Shown in pieces: positions 35,366 to 43,295 of a DNA stretch of 62,832 nucleotides (within the stretch, counting starts at the first letter, position 1; each line of letters starts with the position of its first letter). Position numbers and translations under genes: made by a program. The notes below the pieces were generated by a model that was not told the DNA's origin, searched no databases, and was given only the letters and a program-made list of their open reading frames with translations. Source of the stretch: Bacteroidota bacterium (GTDB taxonomy: Bacteria > Bacteroidota > Rhodothermia > Rhodothermales > UBA10348); contig JADFHF010000020.1 of assembly GCA_022567305.1 (NCBI GenBank), positions 1 to 62,832 of the forward strand, in the 5' to 3' direction.

Positions 35366-36727
35366 CTAGTTGTTTTGTCCAGAGAAGTCGCGAGGTTTCG
35401 TCGCTTTCTCTCGTACGCGCTCATTGAAGCGCTGCAGCGCTCTCTGAATCTCATCCCGTCTGTTCTGAAGTAGATTGTTCTGGAACGGATTTTGTGATCG
35501 AGTCAACAATGGCTCGATGATCGTAGCCTGAATAACGATAATCAGCTCTTTCTGAGTCTCCGATTGTTGCGTGCGCCCGAACAGATACCTCAAACCAAAG
35601 AACCATCCTGGAAGATCTTTTAAAATCGGGATACCGGAGCGTGTAAAGGACTCATCCGTACTGTACATACCTCCAATAATCGTCTGTTCACCATCCAACA
35701 GAAGAAGCTCAGTGGTAGCCTGGTTTCGGTCGATTACGATACCAGCGGTTGACGGACGGCTACCCGATTTCTCGACTTTTACCTTCAGGTGAATGAATTC
35801 GAGCTCTGGAGACCCCAGTGTGTCAGCGATCGGTTCCGTTATCAGCGTCGGGGTCACATCGATGATGATTCCCGTCTTGAAGAACTGAGTCACGGCGTTT
35901 CCAGAGAAATCACGGACCTGAACAGGAATGTCCGAGCCAACCTGGATGCTACCCATCTTACCGCTTTGCACGGTGATGGACGGACTCGCAATAGTTTCTC
36001 CCAATCCATTCACCTCAGCGAGACGAATAAAAGAGTTGATATCTTTCAGATTGATTAGGTCCGGACCAATAATATTGTCAAAGTTGTCAAACAACTTGTC
36101 TGTTTTGACGAAAATACTGATTCCCTGCTCCTCTGCCTGACCACCCTGTTGACCACCCTGGCCTCCCTGCTGCTGCTGTCCAACGATCACGCTCCAGTCC
36201 AGTCCAAAGTCTCTGGATACGGTATGATCGATTTCGAACAGGATCGCATTGATCCTGATCTGCCTCGTCATGAGTGTGGCAGGAGGACCAAGTAAGCCTG
36301 GCGCAACACCTTGACCACCCGCTGTTACTAGAGCGGCTTCAGAACCCAGAATCAGATTGCTCTCCGGGGCAACTTCAATCATGAAGAACTGCTCTGTCTC
36401 TCGATACTGAAGATTGTTGTATCCGAGTACGAGTTCTAACGCATCCAGAAAGTGCATTCCAGCAATCGAGATACCGATTGGATGTTTGCGCGTTTCCGGA
36501 TCGATGATCTGTTTCGCGGTGACTCGCTGAAAGATTGGATTGAGAAATTGAACAAATCGATCAAACGGTGTCGATGGAAGAAACGATACCAGTTGATCCG
36601 GGGGAATGTAAGTGCGAATCTGCCTTCGAAGAGCCGCATCTTGGGCGCTGGAGGTATTCGCGATTCCCGACCATAATCCCAAGAGCAGAAAGGTGCCCAG
36701 GAAAACTTTTATAATGGATGTACGCAT
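35366..36727 (-). CDS. PilQ/GspD-type secretin
   Basis: A 453-aa outer-membrane secretin monomer. Signal peptide at about 1-28 (SSAQ). A short N-domain follows (about 60-130, GMHFLDALELVLGYNNLQYR resembling an N1/STN fold). The C-terminal secretin domain contains VQSGKMGSIQVGSDIPVQV, KTGIIIDVTPTLI, LDGEQTIIGGMYS and SGIPILKDLPG. A Gln/Gly-rich stretch (about 183-197) lies in the middle. It is small for PilQ. It is last in the pilT-pilMN-pilOP-secretin operon and is followed by the terminator, which supports a type IV pilus or related secretion role. Confidence 0.9.
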   Translation of the reverse strand: MRTSIIKVFLGTFLLLGLWSGIANTSSAQDAALRRQIRTYIPPDQLVSFLPSTPFDRFVQFLNPIFQRVTAKQIIDPETRKHPIGISIAGMHFLDALELVLGYNNLQYRETEQFFMIEVAPESNLILGSEAALVTAGGQGVAPGLLGPPATLMTRQIRINAILFEIDHTVSRDFGLDWSVIVGQQQQGGQGGQQGGQAEEQGISIFVKTDKLFDNFDNIIGPDLINLKDINSFIRLAEVNGLGETIASPSITVQSGKMGSIQVGSDIPVQVRDFSGNAVTQFFKTGIIIDVTPTLITEPIADTLGSPELEFIHLKVKVEKSGSRPSTAGIVIDRNQATTELLLLDGEQTIIGGMYSTDESFTRSGIPILKDLPGWFFGLRYLFGRTQQSETQKELIIVIQATIIEPLLTRSQNPFQNNLLQNRRDEIQRALQRFNERVREKATKPRDFSGQNN

Positions 36728-36761
36728 GGTTCTGGTGATTGTGATAGCTCTTGAAATTTGG

Positions 36762-37763
36762 TCAGTAAGGATTCGAAGGCGTGAGCTTCATCGGACCTAG
36801 CGCCTGGCGAAACTGTTCTTCTGTATCTAGAAAGATCTCGATCTCATCAATAATTCCACCTTTGTTCAGGCGGGCTCGAACCCTGCCCTGGCGTGGATCG
36901 ATCTCTGTTATTTGTCCCAGATAAACGTGGTCGCCTAATGCCAGCGACACAAATCCGTCTTTCGTCTCAAAGACCGCTTGATCTCCTACAATGGAAATAA
37001 GATTAGCCTGTTCAATTTCAAGTAATCCCAACGTATTCGGTGGAATCTGATCAAGAATCAGAGGTAAAAACGGATTTAGAGCGGTTCTACGGGTGGGTAG
37101 GATGCCCGGAGGGAGTTGACTCAGATCCGGAAGCGGTGTTGGGATTCCGCCTTCCTGCCCGATACCCGTTCCTCGTAGATCATCCTGGGCGCTAAGCCCA
37201 GCTGCACCACCGTAGTAGGCTTCAAGCACAAAACTGAAGCTGACCATGACCTCCATTTTGTCGCGATTCGTATCTGGATCGGTCGTAATAAGGTCAAAAT
37301 GAGATAGTTCAAGATTTCGGATCCGGTAGAAGCGTCGCTCGTTTTCGATACTCCAGATCAGGTCGTATAAGCTGTTGAACCGGCCACGACCTGTTATTTC
37401 AAAAATGTATTTCTTGAAACTGGGTTCCGAACTCATGTCGCGGAAGACGACATCGAATGGATTGAATCCGACGCGCGTTTTCTTATTGAGATAGGCGATG
37501 ACTTCTTCGGATACGAGGGTTGTAGGAATCACTTTGTAACGTGATCTCCAACGCCTCATGACTTGGTCCACCTCTGTTTTGGATGCCGTTACTTCCAGCA
37601 TGAGTCCATCAAGTTCGGCTTGCTTACTCTTTGCCAGCTGTTCGGCTTTCTGAAGGCGTTTCATCTCACCTTCCTGCTTGAAGTAGGTGATCCAGATTCC
37701 ACCCCCGGCGACCAGGGCGAAGCACAGCCCGAGGGCGAGAATATTCTGATAAACGTTTCCCAT
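36762..37763 (-). CDS. PilO-PilP-like fusion protein
   Basis: A 333-aa inner-membrane protein. It has one N-terminal helix (about 8-28), a coiled coil (about 30-75), a PilO-like ferredoxin-fold region (about 80-190, with FEITGRGRFNSLYDLIWSIE), a Pro-rich linker (about 205-240), then a PilP/GspC-homology-like beta domain (about 250-320: SIVGDQAVFETKDGFVSLAL, GDHVYLGQITEIDPRQGRV). PilP normally is a separate lipoprotein that contacts the secretin. Both domains here are in one chain; the PilP part is called from its pattern and position only. 34 bp separate it from the secretin gene. Confidence 0.78.
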   Translation of the reverse strand: MGNVYQNILALGLCFALVAGGGIWITYFKQEGEMKRLQKAEQLAKSKQAELDGLMLEVTASKTEVDQVMRRWRSRYKVIPTTLVSEEVIAYLNKKTRVGFNPFDVVFRDMSSEPSFKKYIFEITGRGRFNSLYDLIWSIENERRFYRIRNLELSHFDLITTDPDTNRDKMEVMVSFSFVLEAYYGGAAGLSAQDDLRGTGIGQEGGIPTPLPDLSQLPPGILPTRRTALNPFLPLILDQIPPNTLGLLEIEQANLISIVGDQAVFETKDGFVSLALGDHVYLGQITEIDPRQGRVRARLNKGGIIDEIEIFLDTEEQFRQALGPMKLTPSNPY

Positions 37764-37798
37764 TTTCTTTTCGCTGTTATCGTGTGACCTGGGTGTAA

Positions 37799-39664
37799 TT
37801 AGTCTCCAACAGAATCCTGATCTTTCTCGGCTGGTGCGTTGGCATTATCCAGGATCACATTATTGCGTAGATAGACAGCTGCTTTCGGCAACTCTCTCGG
37901 AATTCTCCGTCGCATACTGAAACTGTAGACAGGCCATCCACGAATCTCAGAGAATGAAAGTGTCTCGATCGTGGCGTTGGACTGCGTGGCAAAAGCGACG
38001 ACCTCATCGCGATCCGTTGCGTTTCCTTCGAGTCGAAGGAAATCGCCGTCTTCGCTCCACCTCTCAATCCAGATTCCCCGTACGTCCGCAGAAACGTCTG
38101 CGGTATGTTCGAGTGCGCGACTCCAGGCATCGCTTCCGACGAGGAGAGAATCCAATACATCGAGGGACGTCAGATACCCTATCGTTTGAGCTCGCAAACT
38201 GTCTATACGCGACTGAAGAACCTTAACATTAGCTTCAATCAAGGCCTCTGGAATGTGGCTCAGTTCATACCGGTAAAGCTCTATCTCATGTCGCTGGGCG
38301 AAATACCTGTACACAAAGAAAAGTGATGTACAGAAAAGCACTCCGTACGTCGCGGCGATCTGCCATGAAAACGGCAGCTGAAACTGAGCCTTAAGTAGAT
38401 CCTTGGGTAGGAAATTGACGGGCGGAAATACTTTCTTGTGCAGATCAGACCCGATCACCCGAAGGGTAACCGCTGCAGCCAGAATCGCCTCTCCGTGGAG
38501 CGCAAGGGCACCATCGCCTGCATGCTTTGGAAGGTAGGAACGCAACAATTCTACCCTCGTGTCGGGGAAGAACGTACGAAAACTCTCAACCAGTCCTGAC
38601 TCCCGCTCCTCACCCAGGAGAACCACCATGTCGGCGTCACCCAGCCCAATTTCATCTTGTAAAAGCAGCACACGGCTACAGATGGTTTCAGGCGGATCGA
38701 TCGCTGTAATTGACCGAAGGCTCTCGAAGAGAACGAGCTCTTCTCCTTCGATAAACATGACAATCGTATCCCCGACACCGGCTCTTACGAACAAAATACG
38801 ACCTTCTTCATAGGTATTGGATCTAGGAGAATCAACGCTTTCGGCGCTGAGTAAATACACTGCTCTTGCTAAACCGTGATAGAGTGTAAACTCCGTATCG
38901 AACAGTTCTACTGGCGGAAGCGGTCGTTTTCGGGCCCGGATGTCTGCAATGGTCGGACCGACTGGTTCAAAAGCCTTCGTAAATACTGCCAGGCTCCGCT
39001 GCTCTCCCTCCTTCTTAGATTTCATGGGAAGGAATGTAACCTTGCCTTCGTCCACTTCACCTGGATGCTTCTCTTTCAGGGCTTCCATCCTTGCATTGCT
39101 TGAACGCGAACCGTTTCCGAGGCTGAACTTCTTTTTCTTCTTGCTCTTCTTGTCCTTTTTCGCAGACCTACCTTTTTTGAACGAGGGAGACTCATCGCCG
39201 CCGATAAGAATCTCTTCGGTCTCGAGAAACGTCGAACCGACAGTAAATGCGATCCGAAACTCATCGTATCCAGCGTCTTTGCACTCGGTGATGATGTCGA
39301 GTAATTCGATGTCAAATTTTTTGGCCGACTCGTACATGGACATCGACATCTCAGAATAACCGGATTCAAGTGAGTCAGGAAGAATAGGCGCAGAGTCGAA
39401 GTCGCCGGACCCTTGGAACTCGGATCCAAGAAACATGGAATCAGGTCTCTGAACGTACTCGCCGACATGAAATGATGAATCGCCGGAAGAGCGGTCACTT
39501 AACTCCGGGGTCAGAGGTCCAAACGTGTCGCCGCGACCTCGCGACCGATGGAATTTCTTCAATATGACCGGGCCGTCCGTCGTATTGTGAACGAGTACAG
39601 CGTTAATAGCCTTTGGAGAGGCTGAAATTCCAAGTACATATTCTGTTGAACCGATACGCTTCAT
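37799..39664 (-). CDS. PilM-PilN-like fusion protein
   Basis: A 621-aa protein. The N-terminal part (about 1-410) is a degenerate actin-like PilM/GspL domain starting YVLGISASPKAINAVLV. Where PilM has DIGA for the phosphates this has VRAGVGDTIVMF (about 296-307), so ATP binding may be lost. A Lys-rich insert (about 163-185) interrupts it. The C-terminal part is PilN-like: NFLPKDLLKAQ then a helix (about 428-450) and a coiled-coil periplasmic domain. PilM and PilN form the inner-membrane platform of type IV pili. The gene lies 22 bp after the ATPase and 35 bp before the PilO-PilP gene. Confidence 0.8.
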   Translation of the reverse strand: MKRIGSTEYVLGISASPKAINAVLVHNTTDGPVILKKFHRSRGRGDTFGPLTPELSDRSSGDSSFHVGEYVQRPDSMFLGSEFQGSGDFDSAPILPDSLESGYSEMSMSMYESAKKFDIELLDIITECKDAGYDEFRIAFTVGSTFLETEEILIGGDESPSFKKGRSAKKDKKSKKKKKFSLGNGSRSSNARMEALKEKHPGEVDEGKVTFLPMKSKKEGEQRSLAVFTKAFEPVGPTIADIRARKRPLPPVELFDTEFTLYHGLARAVYLLSAESVDSPRSNTYEEGRILFVRAGVGDTIVMFIEGEELVLFESLRSITAIDPPETICSRVLLLQDEIGLGDADMVVLLGEERESGLVESFRTFFPDTRVELLRSYLPKHAGDGALALHGEAILAAAVTLRVIGSDLHKKVFPPVNFLPKDLLKAQFQLPFSWQIAATYGVLFCTSLFFVYRYFAQRHEIELYRYELSHIPEALIEANVKVLQSRIDSLRAQTIGYLTSLDVLDSLLVGSDAWSRALEHTADVSADVRGIWIERWSEDGDFLRLEGNATDRDEVVAFATQSNATIETLSFSEIRGWPVYSFSMRRRIPRELPKAAVYLRNNVILDNANAPAEKDQDSVGD

Positions 39665-39686
39665 TGCAATTAGGGGTGTTTTCTTC

Positions 39687-41021
39687 CTACTGAATCAATT
39701 GATTCAATCTGCGCTTGTTATTGCCAAAATTGAGTGCGGTCTCGCGTGTAATTTGTCCCTCGCGTAACAGTCGAAATAGGTCCTGCTCGAGCGTACACTG
39801 TCCGTGGGCTGTCCCTTCCCACACCATCTGGTAAACCTCGTTAATGTTGCCATTCTTAATGGCGGCACGCGCCGGGGGCGTCATCCAGAGGACTTCCTTG
39901 GCGAGTACTCGCCCGCCACTGGTGCTGGGAACAAGTTTCTGAGAGATGATGCATCGAAGAACGTCGGCGAGTCGATTTCGAACGCGGGTCTGTTCTTCAT
40001 GGGGATACTCAGCGATGATTCGATCGATGCTCTCAACGGCTGAGGACGTATGAAGTGTAGAAAACACTTTGTGGCCTGAGTCCGTGATCTCGAGAGCTGC
40101 AGAAATCGTTTCCGGGTCACGCATCTCACCGATCACGATGATATCCGGATCCTGTCGAAGAGATTGAACGATCCCGTCCTTGAAGTTCGGCACATCGCGA
40201 CCCACCTCTCGATGTCGTATGATGCACTTTTTCGAATCATGCCGGTACTCGATCGGGTTTCCAATAATTACGATGTGACCGTGTAATTCTTCATTGTTGG
40301 CGTCGATGATGGCATCCAGCGTGGTCGATTTACCTGAGCCCGTCACGCCCGTTATCAGAGTGAGGCCATCGCGGACGTACTGAAACATCATTCCGCGTTC
40401 CACACTCGGGTGTAAGTTGATCGATTTCAGCGTGCGTAGTTGATCCGTAATAGCGCGCATGTTGAGTGCGAGATATTCCATGTCGAAGTAGACGGTGGCA
40501 CGCAGTCGCACGGAACGTCGCTGTCCCCTGACGGCGACCTGATAAGAAAAGTCGGTTGCTCCCCGCTCCAAGATTCTCGTGACGTTAACTTCATCAAGTA
40601 GGTTTAAGATCAAGAAATTCGTTTCGTCGACGGTATAGCCGCCGGCTCCACGGTCCGGGCTCTTGTCGCCGTGGATTCGGTACCAAACCGAACCGTTTGC
40701 AGATTCGCCGCCCATGTCAATATCCGAAGCATCTGATCTGATCATTTTGCTGATCAACTGGTCCATGTGGACGTGCATTGAGATCCGATCCTTGGCCTTG
40801 AGCCGCTTAAGTTGGTCGAGCTGATAAGCCAGTCGGCCGCCGCCTCGAAGGCGGTCCGGTGTGTTCTCAGCTAACGACGCACAAGCCGGAGGAATAGGAG
40901 ACACGCTACGAGGAGACTGACGTCTGGCAACGCGCGCCTTTGCAGGTAGGGGCGCGGCTCCGTTCGACGGATTACGTGAGTCGGAACGTGATGGCTTATT
41001 ACTTATATCTCGGGTCGGCAT
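39687..41021 (-). CDS. PilT-like type IV pilus ATPase
   Basis: A 444-aa secretion/twitching ATPase. After a basic, low-complexity N-terminus (about 1-60) comes the N-domain, then Walker A GVTGSGKST (about 225-233), Walker B DIIVIGEMRDPETISAALE and the His box STLHTSSAVESIDRII, then LADVLRCIISQKLVP. These fit PilT-type retraction ATPases better than PilB. Odd: the Asp-box reads GNPIEYRH instead of EDPIEYxH. I use ATG 41021; a GTG at 41084 extends the frame. No other pilus ATPase (PilB) or platform protein PilC is in the window. Confidence 0.9.
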   Translation of the reverse strand: MPTRDISNKPSRSDSRNPSNGAAPLPAKARVARRQSPRSVSPIPPACASLAENTPDRLRGGGRLAYQLDQLKRLKAKDRISMHVHMDQLISKMIRSDASDIDMGGESANGSVWYRIHGDKSPDRGAGGYTVDETNFLILNLLDEVNVTRILERGATDFSYQVAVRGQRRSVRLRATVYFDMEYLALNMRAITDQLRTLKSINLHPSVERGMMFQYVRDGLTLITGVTGSGKSTTLDAIIDANNEELHGHIVIIGNPIEYRHDSKKCIIRHREVGRDVPNFKDGIVQSLRQDPDIIVIGEMRDPETISAALEITDSGHKVFSTLHTSSAVESIDRIIAEYPHEEQTRVRNRLADVLRCIISQKLVPSTSGGRVLAKEVLWMTPPARAAIKNGNINEVYQMVWEGTAHGQCTLEQDLFRLLREGQITRETALNFGNNKRRLNQLIQ

Positions 41022-41219
41022 GGTCCGTATTCCGGTTTTTTGGAAAGTCAGAGCTGGCGTTCGCGAACCCGCGAAATGGGGCACCTTTCTAGGATCATAT
41101 CGGCTATAGATGCCTGCACTTAAGAACTATTCGGGGCCCAAAAATGCCGAAATACGGCCATATTGGCCAGTCAGTGGAGTTTTAGAATCAAAACGAGACA
41201 ATCCTGACGACCTGAACGA

Positions 41220-41253
41220 AAACGGGGCGTCTCGTATGCGAGACGCCCCGTTT
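41220..41253 (-). terminator. Intrinsic terminator after the S8 peptidase gene
   Basis: A perfect 15-bp inverted repeat (41220-41234 with 41239-41253) with a 4-nt loop, GC-rich and flanked by A/T residues. It begins 44 bp after the subtilisin stop codon. On the minus strand the stem ends in CCCCGTTTTCG, a short T tract. A good rho-independent terminator. Confidence 0.85.
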
Positions 41254-41297
41254 CAAGCCCTCAATGGTTAAGAGCGAATCAATCTTGTTACGAGATC

Positions 41298-42608
41298 CTA
41301 TTGCACGACAACGCTTAGTAACTCACGCGTGGTGCCCTTGGGAACCCTCTTGCCGGCTGGAGACGACCTCGACGCTAGGATCTGAGACACATAATCACTG
41401 TCCCCGGACGGATACTCCGCCAGAAATAGTGCGGCTGCACCACTAACGTGGGCAGCAGCCATAGACGTTCCCGACATCAAATCGACGCCGAATATGTTGG
41501 ACGACGTGGATATCACATCCTGGCCAGGGGCCAGTATGTCCAATCCCAGACCGAAATTGGAAAATTTTGAAAAGCGCCTGCGCTCATCCAAAGATCCTAC
41601 CGTAATGGCACCCGGTACATGCGCAGGTGATATCACAGATACATCCACACCTTCGTTCCCGGCCGCCACGACGACCGTAACTCCCGCCTCAATGAGCCCT
41701 TTTACGGCATCGTCCAACAACGTGAATTCGGTCGTTCCTACATCGACTCCAAGACTCAGGTTTACGACAACAGGGCGATCAGCATTATGGCGTTTCCAGG
41801 ACAGAACATAATCTAACGCCCGGATCACGATTGAGTCATCTGCCGACCCATCTGGACCAAATACTTTGAGATTGTGAATACGAGCGCCTGGAGCCAATCC
41901 TACAATCCCGTAGTCGTCATCTTTCGCTCCAACAATTCCTGCGATGTGCGTTCCGTGTCCATCGGAATCGGAAGCGCTCGGATCGGTCCCTGAAAAGTCA
42001 ATATTCTCGACAATATTCAAGTCAACGGAGGAAACACCCGTGTCGATCACGAACACGTCAATATCAACGGTACCTTTCCCGTCACCGGAAACGGCCCAGC
42101 TTTCGGTTCCACCCACCATGTCGACGCTCCATGGAACGCTGCCCAATTGTCTCGCTCTGCGGCGTTTCCCCCGTCTTGGCGCGGCGATCCTGAATGCAGC
42201 TTCGATAGAGGCAACATCCGGATCCGCTTCCATCAGAGCAAGGAGTTCGTTCAGGTGACGGCTCGATGCCCAGATGGCAAATCCGGGGAACACATCCATG
42301 AACTCGTATCGATCTACAATCTTATATCGATCAACGATTTTGTACCGGTCGACAATTTTGTACCGGTCAACGATTTTGCTTGGATGAATCGTAAACACCA
42401 ACCCTGTGTAGGTCTCTCCTTTCGACACGAGCTGACTTGCCTCAGCGAACAGGTGGCGATTTCGAACTTTATCAGTTGAGTGCTGTGTTTCATTTAATTC
42501 CTGGATGGGATCGATAACCTGGTCAAGGCAACCGCTCAGGAAGAGGATACTCGTGCTCAGGCAATACGTGGCGAGTCTCTGTGTACGTCGGATGTTGAGG
42601 AATTTCAT
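41298..42608 (-). CDS. Subtilisin-like (S8) serine protease, lipoprotein
   Basis: A 436-aa protease with a lipoprotein signal (lipobox FLSGC, Cys27). An Inhibitor_I9-like propeptide region follows (about 50-145), which contains four perfect KIVDRY repeats (78-101). The S8 catalytic domain has Asp189 in VIDTGV, His218 in DSDGHGTHIAGI, oxyanion Asn318 in AAGNEG and Ser382 in MSGTSMAAAHVSG, so all catalytic residues are present. ATG 42608 is chosen; the open frame runs to 42905 but the extra 99 residues look non-coding. It is predicted to be anchored outside the inner membrane or on the surface. It is followed by a strong terminator. Confidence 0.92.
   Translation of the reverse strand: MKFLNIRRTQRLATYCLSTSILFLSGCLDQVIDPIQELNETQHSTDKVRNRHLFAEASQLVSKGETYTGLVFTIHPSKIVDRYKIVDRYKIVDRYKIVDRYEFMDVFPGFAIWASSRHLNELLALMEADPDVASIEAAFRIAAPRRGKRRRARQLGSVPWSVDMVGGTESWAVSGDGKGTVDIDVFVIDTGVSSVDLNIVENIDFSGTDPSASDSDGHGTHIAGIVGAKDDDYGIVGLAPGARIHNLKVFGPDGSADDSIVIRALDYVLSWKRHNADRPVVVNLSLGVDVGTTEFTLLDDAVKGLIEAGVTVVVAAGNEGVDVSVISPAHVPGAITVGSLDERRRFSKFSNFGLGLDILAPGQDVISTSSNIFGVDLMSGTSMAAAHVSGAAALFLAEYPSGDSDYVSQILASRSSPAGKRVPKGTTRELLSVVVQ
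42306..42377 (-). repeat. Four 18-bp tandem repeats encoding KIVDRY
   Basis: Four consecutive 18-bp units inside the S8 protease gene encode identical hexapeptides KIVDRY. The units differ at silent positions (GAC/GAT, CGG/CGA, AAA/AAG), so the peptide is conserved while the DNA has drifted, which argues for selection on the protein repeat and against a very recent slippage event. Confidence 0.92.
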
Positions 42609-43150
42609 GATTTGGGGGACTGAACTCGTTGCAGGTCCTATCGCCGCCGTCAGATTCAGCCATAGGAGAATCTGCATCGGCAAAACTTTGCCTGTCCGGT
42701 ATCGGCCGAAAATGTTGTCGATTAAAGCTTTACCCCGATTTTTTTCGGACAGTAGGCTGCCGGGAGCGCGTTCGTATAGAGCTGCCTTGCGTGCGCACGT
42801 AACCGCTCGCTGAATGACCGGACGGATGCCGCGGAAATGACCCCCCCTGGGGCTGCGCCTCGTGGAGCGATCACTGGCTTCTTGACGCGCTCTAAATCCG
42901 CTCAAAAATCGGGTTCTGGACTCACTTCTTTTATCCAGGCCAGGAGCCTTCGAGCCACCAAATGTTGATCTAACACGAATAAGATTTTTTCTAGTCGATC
43001 ATCCTTTAGTAGGGCACCGAAATAACCGATTAACAGGTTGACTCTGACCCCGATTTCAGCATTCCCCACCATGTCGATGTACTACAGGCACCGATTTTCG
43101 TCAAATTTGACACATTCTGGCAAGAAAAGCACCTGTTTCCCATACTAAGC
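42609..43150. other. Long non-coding spacer between divergent peptidase genes
   Basis: The S8 protease and the M28 peptidase are divergent and separated by about 690 bp. I see no convincing gene here: the minus frame is open to 42905 but is low-quality, and a plus frame (42505-42813) is antisense to the protease start. The stretch carries a 12-bp perfect palindrome (43100-43111), and the hairpin at 43151-43210 follows. It probably holds promoters for both genes, but I cannot place them. Confidence 0.6.
43100..43111. promoter_or_regulatory. Perfect 12-bp palindrome GTCAAATTTGAC
   Basis: A self-complementary 12-mer that includes TTTGACA, a full -35 hexamer on the plus strand (TTGACA 43107-43112). 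No -10 hexamer is present 16-18 bp downstream, so I call it an operator-like site in the divergent spacer rather than a promoter. A chance palindrome of this size is possible. Confidence 0.35.
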
Positions 43151-43210
43151 GTGAGCCATAAAAGGAGTCGGACGTGTATTTGAGGGGGTACTCGTCTGAC
43201 TCTGGCTCAC
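43151..43210 (+). ncRNA. Long hairpin, possible structured leader RNA or terminator
   Basis: GTGAGCCA (43151-43158) pairs perfectly with TGGCTCAC (43203-43210). GAGTCGGACG (43165-43174) pairs with CGTCTGACTC (43193-43202), with one G-U pair. The 5' arm has a 6-nt bulge TAAAAG and the apical loop is 18 nt, including GAGGGGGTACT. CCGGGTTTTCTG follows. It ends about 60-85 nt before the M28 peptidase gene, so it may be a leader element or an attenuator. It matches no RNA family that I recognise. Confidence 0.45.
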
Positions 43211-43295
43211 CCGGGTTTTCTGATATTCAGCATCTCGACGTCAGGCACTTCTCTCTGTTCTGAGTAGTAGATTGGATGTTCCCCCGTTTGTTCGA

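Noticed and set aside
42306-42377. Tandem repeat as a possible CRISPR-like or regulatory array
   Set aside because: It lies in frame within a gene, encodes identical peptides with silent differences, and has no spacers.
42505-42813. Plus-strand open frame between the S8 and M28 genes
   Set aside because: It is mostly antisense to the S8 start and has basic low-complexity sequence with no known motif.
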